Assembly: GCA_028023455.1 (NCBI GenBank) | Contig: JAQFVV010012394.1 | Location: 27,227,053-27,291,052, forward strand | Direction of reading: 5' to 3' | Length of the DNA: 64,000 nt | From: Epiperipatus broadwayi | Lineage: Eukaryota; Onychophora; Udeonychophora; Euonychophora; Peripatidae | Shown here: positions 62,349 to 64,000 of the stretch, in pieces | How positions within the stretch are numbered: the stretch's first letter is position 1 | Layout: every line of letters begins with the position of its first letter | Translations under genes and position numbers: made by a program | The notes under the pieces: generated by a model | Database searches by the model: none | What the model was told of the DNA's origin: nothing | Seen by the model: only the letters and a program-made list of their open reading frames with translations

Positions 62349-63421
62349 GTACTCTTTTGATAGCTGGGTACGGTTGGTTGATGGCATTGTTTTTGTGAAA
62401 AAACAATCAAATATAATGTTACTGGGCCAAAACTTATTTTATTAATAAAAGCAAACAAAAATAGAAAGAAATTTTTTTTTTTTTATTTTTTAATATCTTT
62501 TTTTACTTTTTTTGGTTTTTCAAAACAAAAATTAAAAACAATCACACCTTTTTTTTTTTTCAAACCTTTTTTTTTTTTTAATGAAATCTTGTTCTCTTTT
62601 ATTTTGGTTTTTGGTTATTCTTCTTCGAAACCCAAAATAACTTTGGTTGTCTTTTTATTTATTAATTTCTGGAAAACAATTTTTTTTTTTTTTATCATAA
62701 TAACAGATGGTCTGCTTCCAAAAACATTATTCTGGAGCCTTGCAACCAAGTGTTGTTTCGAATCGAACACCTTCAATTACAGGAGTGTGATGGACATCGG
62801 AATTGCCACATACTTTTACACATGTACAGTTTGATTTTTCGCCACAGTCGCATCGCTTGTCATTTGGGAGGACATTATTACACTCTGTAAAAATGCCACA
62901 GCGTCGGCATCTGAGGTTGGCAACTGGCACAATTTAAAAGGCTGATTGTTTTCTTCAAGCATTTTATTTCTCTTGTACATTTACTCGCGAAAATATGACT
63001 TTTTGCATTATATCTGGAAAATCATATTCGACCCTACCCTTTGCCGATGTTTTCCACATTTCAAGTTGTATAGGGAAGAGTGGTGACAGTTTGACAATTC
63101 TTAGTAATTCAGACTGCATGATTTAAGTAGAAATTAAAATACTATGTATTTGACATTTAAAAAATTATGCCCACTTGAAATACAAACACTGTAACACGAT
63201 ACGATAGCCAACTGTGAATTGTGTGAATTTGCATAAAGCATTGCGAAGCACAAAAACAGGCCATAACATTAGTGTGCAATGCCATCAAGCGGCCTAAAAT
63301 GGCTAATACAACAAAACTGTTGTATTAACCATAAGTACGGCCGTGTAAATGGCATTTTTATGGTGTTTTTACACATAAACAATGCCGGCAAGTAGCTGTG
63401 CCTAGCTATCAAAAGAGTACC
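62349..63421 (-). mobile_element. Merlin-superfamily element (1.07 kb)
   Basis: The terminal inverted repeats start GGTACTCTTTTGATAGCT (18 bp perfect, then partial). Eight-base flanks GATTGGCC (62341-62348) and GATTGGCT (63422-63429) match at seven positions, as expected for an 8-bp Merlin duplication. The GGTA start is shared with the two other Merlin copies. The interior has T-rich tracts (62460-62700) and a minus-strand transposase remnant. Confidence 0.88.
62690..62874 (-). pseudogene. Merlin transposase N-terminal remnant
   Basis: In one minus-strand frame, with two stops, the sequence reads CPPK(x)QAMRLW, then WQFRCPSHSCN(x)RCSIRNNT and WLQGSRIMF. This is the zinc ribbon followed by the SIRKGTWFEGS-type segment of Merlin transposases. 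A 67-codon open frame over 62727-62930 reads a different frame of the same DNA; its many cysteines arise from that shift, so it is not the ancestral protein. The catalytic domain is absent. Confidence 0.75.
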
Positions 63422-63429
63422 GATTGGCT

Positions 63430-64000
63430 TTATAGTCACTGTCATCTATGTTAATGTTTGGATCAAGAGTGTCATCTGTGTGTATTAGTAGTCTGTAAAC
63501 TTTGATATGTCTTTTAATAGTTATGCTATGATATATAGTTGACAGTTGTGGATAAATGAGGTATGATATACATGATTGTAAATTAGGTAGTCAAATCGCC
63601 ACATTTTTATAACTCATGTCTGAAATCAAAATTTTACTGTAATTTCTCCAAGTGAGTTGCCACTAATTTTAAAAATTATCACTTATCAACTTCATCCTAT
63701 GTCTCGTCTTTTGTTTTTCTATTTGTATAAATGCACTAAAGCTATATATTGCTTAGATAATAAAACTAATAATGCTCAAGTTTAAATAGGTTTATAAATA
63801 AATGAAAATATAGGAAAGCACTTCTCATGTAAACAATATCAATAACAATTAATCTCAAACTGTTGTCAAGGCAACCTCCTTTTTACAATAAAAGTGGATA
63901 CTCATCTTTATTGTTGAATATGTTTATATAGATACTACAGATTGCAACTTGACTAAAGAGAGTGAAATTATTAATTAAAGAAGTTTAAATAAATATAATT
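63430..64000. other. Right edge, AT-rich
   Basis: No gene, exon of CCT3 or element is recognised. Confidence 0.4.

Noticed and set aside
62727-62930. Small cysteine-rich protein gene
   Set aside because: It is a shifted frame of a Merlin transposase zinc ribbon within an element with clear inverted repeats.

Overview
This is nuclear DNA of an animal with a very AT-rich genome, made of long introns and old transposon copies. The only host gene I can support is the middle of the gene for T-complex protein 1 subunit gamma (CCT3), on the + strand. Ten exons between 15403 and 59977 carry 932 coding bases, about residues 49-359 of a roughly 545-residue protein. The reading frame passes every junction without a stop. 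The first ~48 and last ~185 residues are not visible and probably lie outside the window. I cannot name the species: the transposon set (Merlin, hAT, TA-flanked elements, several non-LTR retrotransposon families, hammerhead-ribozyme repeats) fits many invertebrates.

Layout. 1-6540 is a transposon nest: a minus-strand LINE, whose ORF1 is split by a 4.2-kb Merlin-type DNA transposon (1458-5663) and whose ORF2 is split by a small palindromic insertion (196-411). 6560-7110 is another LINE fragment. 9510-10120 is a second palindromic insertion. CCT3 runs from 15403 to 59977. Its 13.2-kb and 14.9-kb introns hold LINE remnants (18690-19315, 22970-23960, 34600-35690), a decayed hAT transposase (24540-26010), two non-autonomous hAT elements (36755-37142, 41610-42867), a second Merlin (40005-41359) and a 1.3-kb palindromic insertion (37601-38891). 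Later introns hold a TA-flanked element (44782-45794), a tandem ribozyme repeat (46155-46920) and a LINE endonuclease fragment (49230-49640). After the last visible exon come a second copy of the TA-flanked element (60799-61996) and a third Merlin (62349-63421).

The most unusual content is a family of insertions at 196-411, 9510-10120, 37601-38891 and 46155-46920. Their monomers, about 453 or 379 nt, are bounded by sequences that fold as type I hammerhead ribozymes. Two ribozymes have an intact catalytic core (38676-38734 and 46385-46436). Three of the insertions are head-to-head palindromes flanked by 12-15 bp direct repeats, which suggests mobilisation by reverse transcription. They resemble animal retrozymes or the ribozyme-bearing repeats of Penelope-like elements, but I do not know a described head-to-head version. 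The Merlin copies are also notable: the largest contains two internal satellite-like arrays and a tandemly repeated transposase segment.
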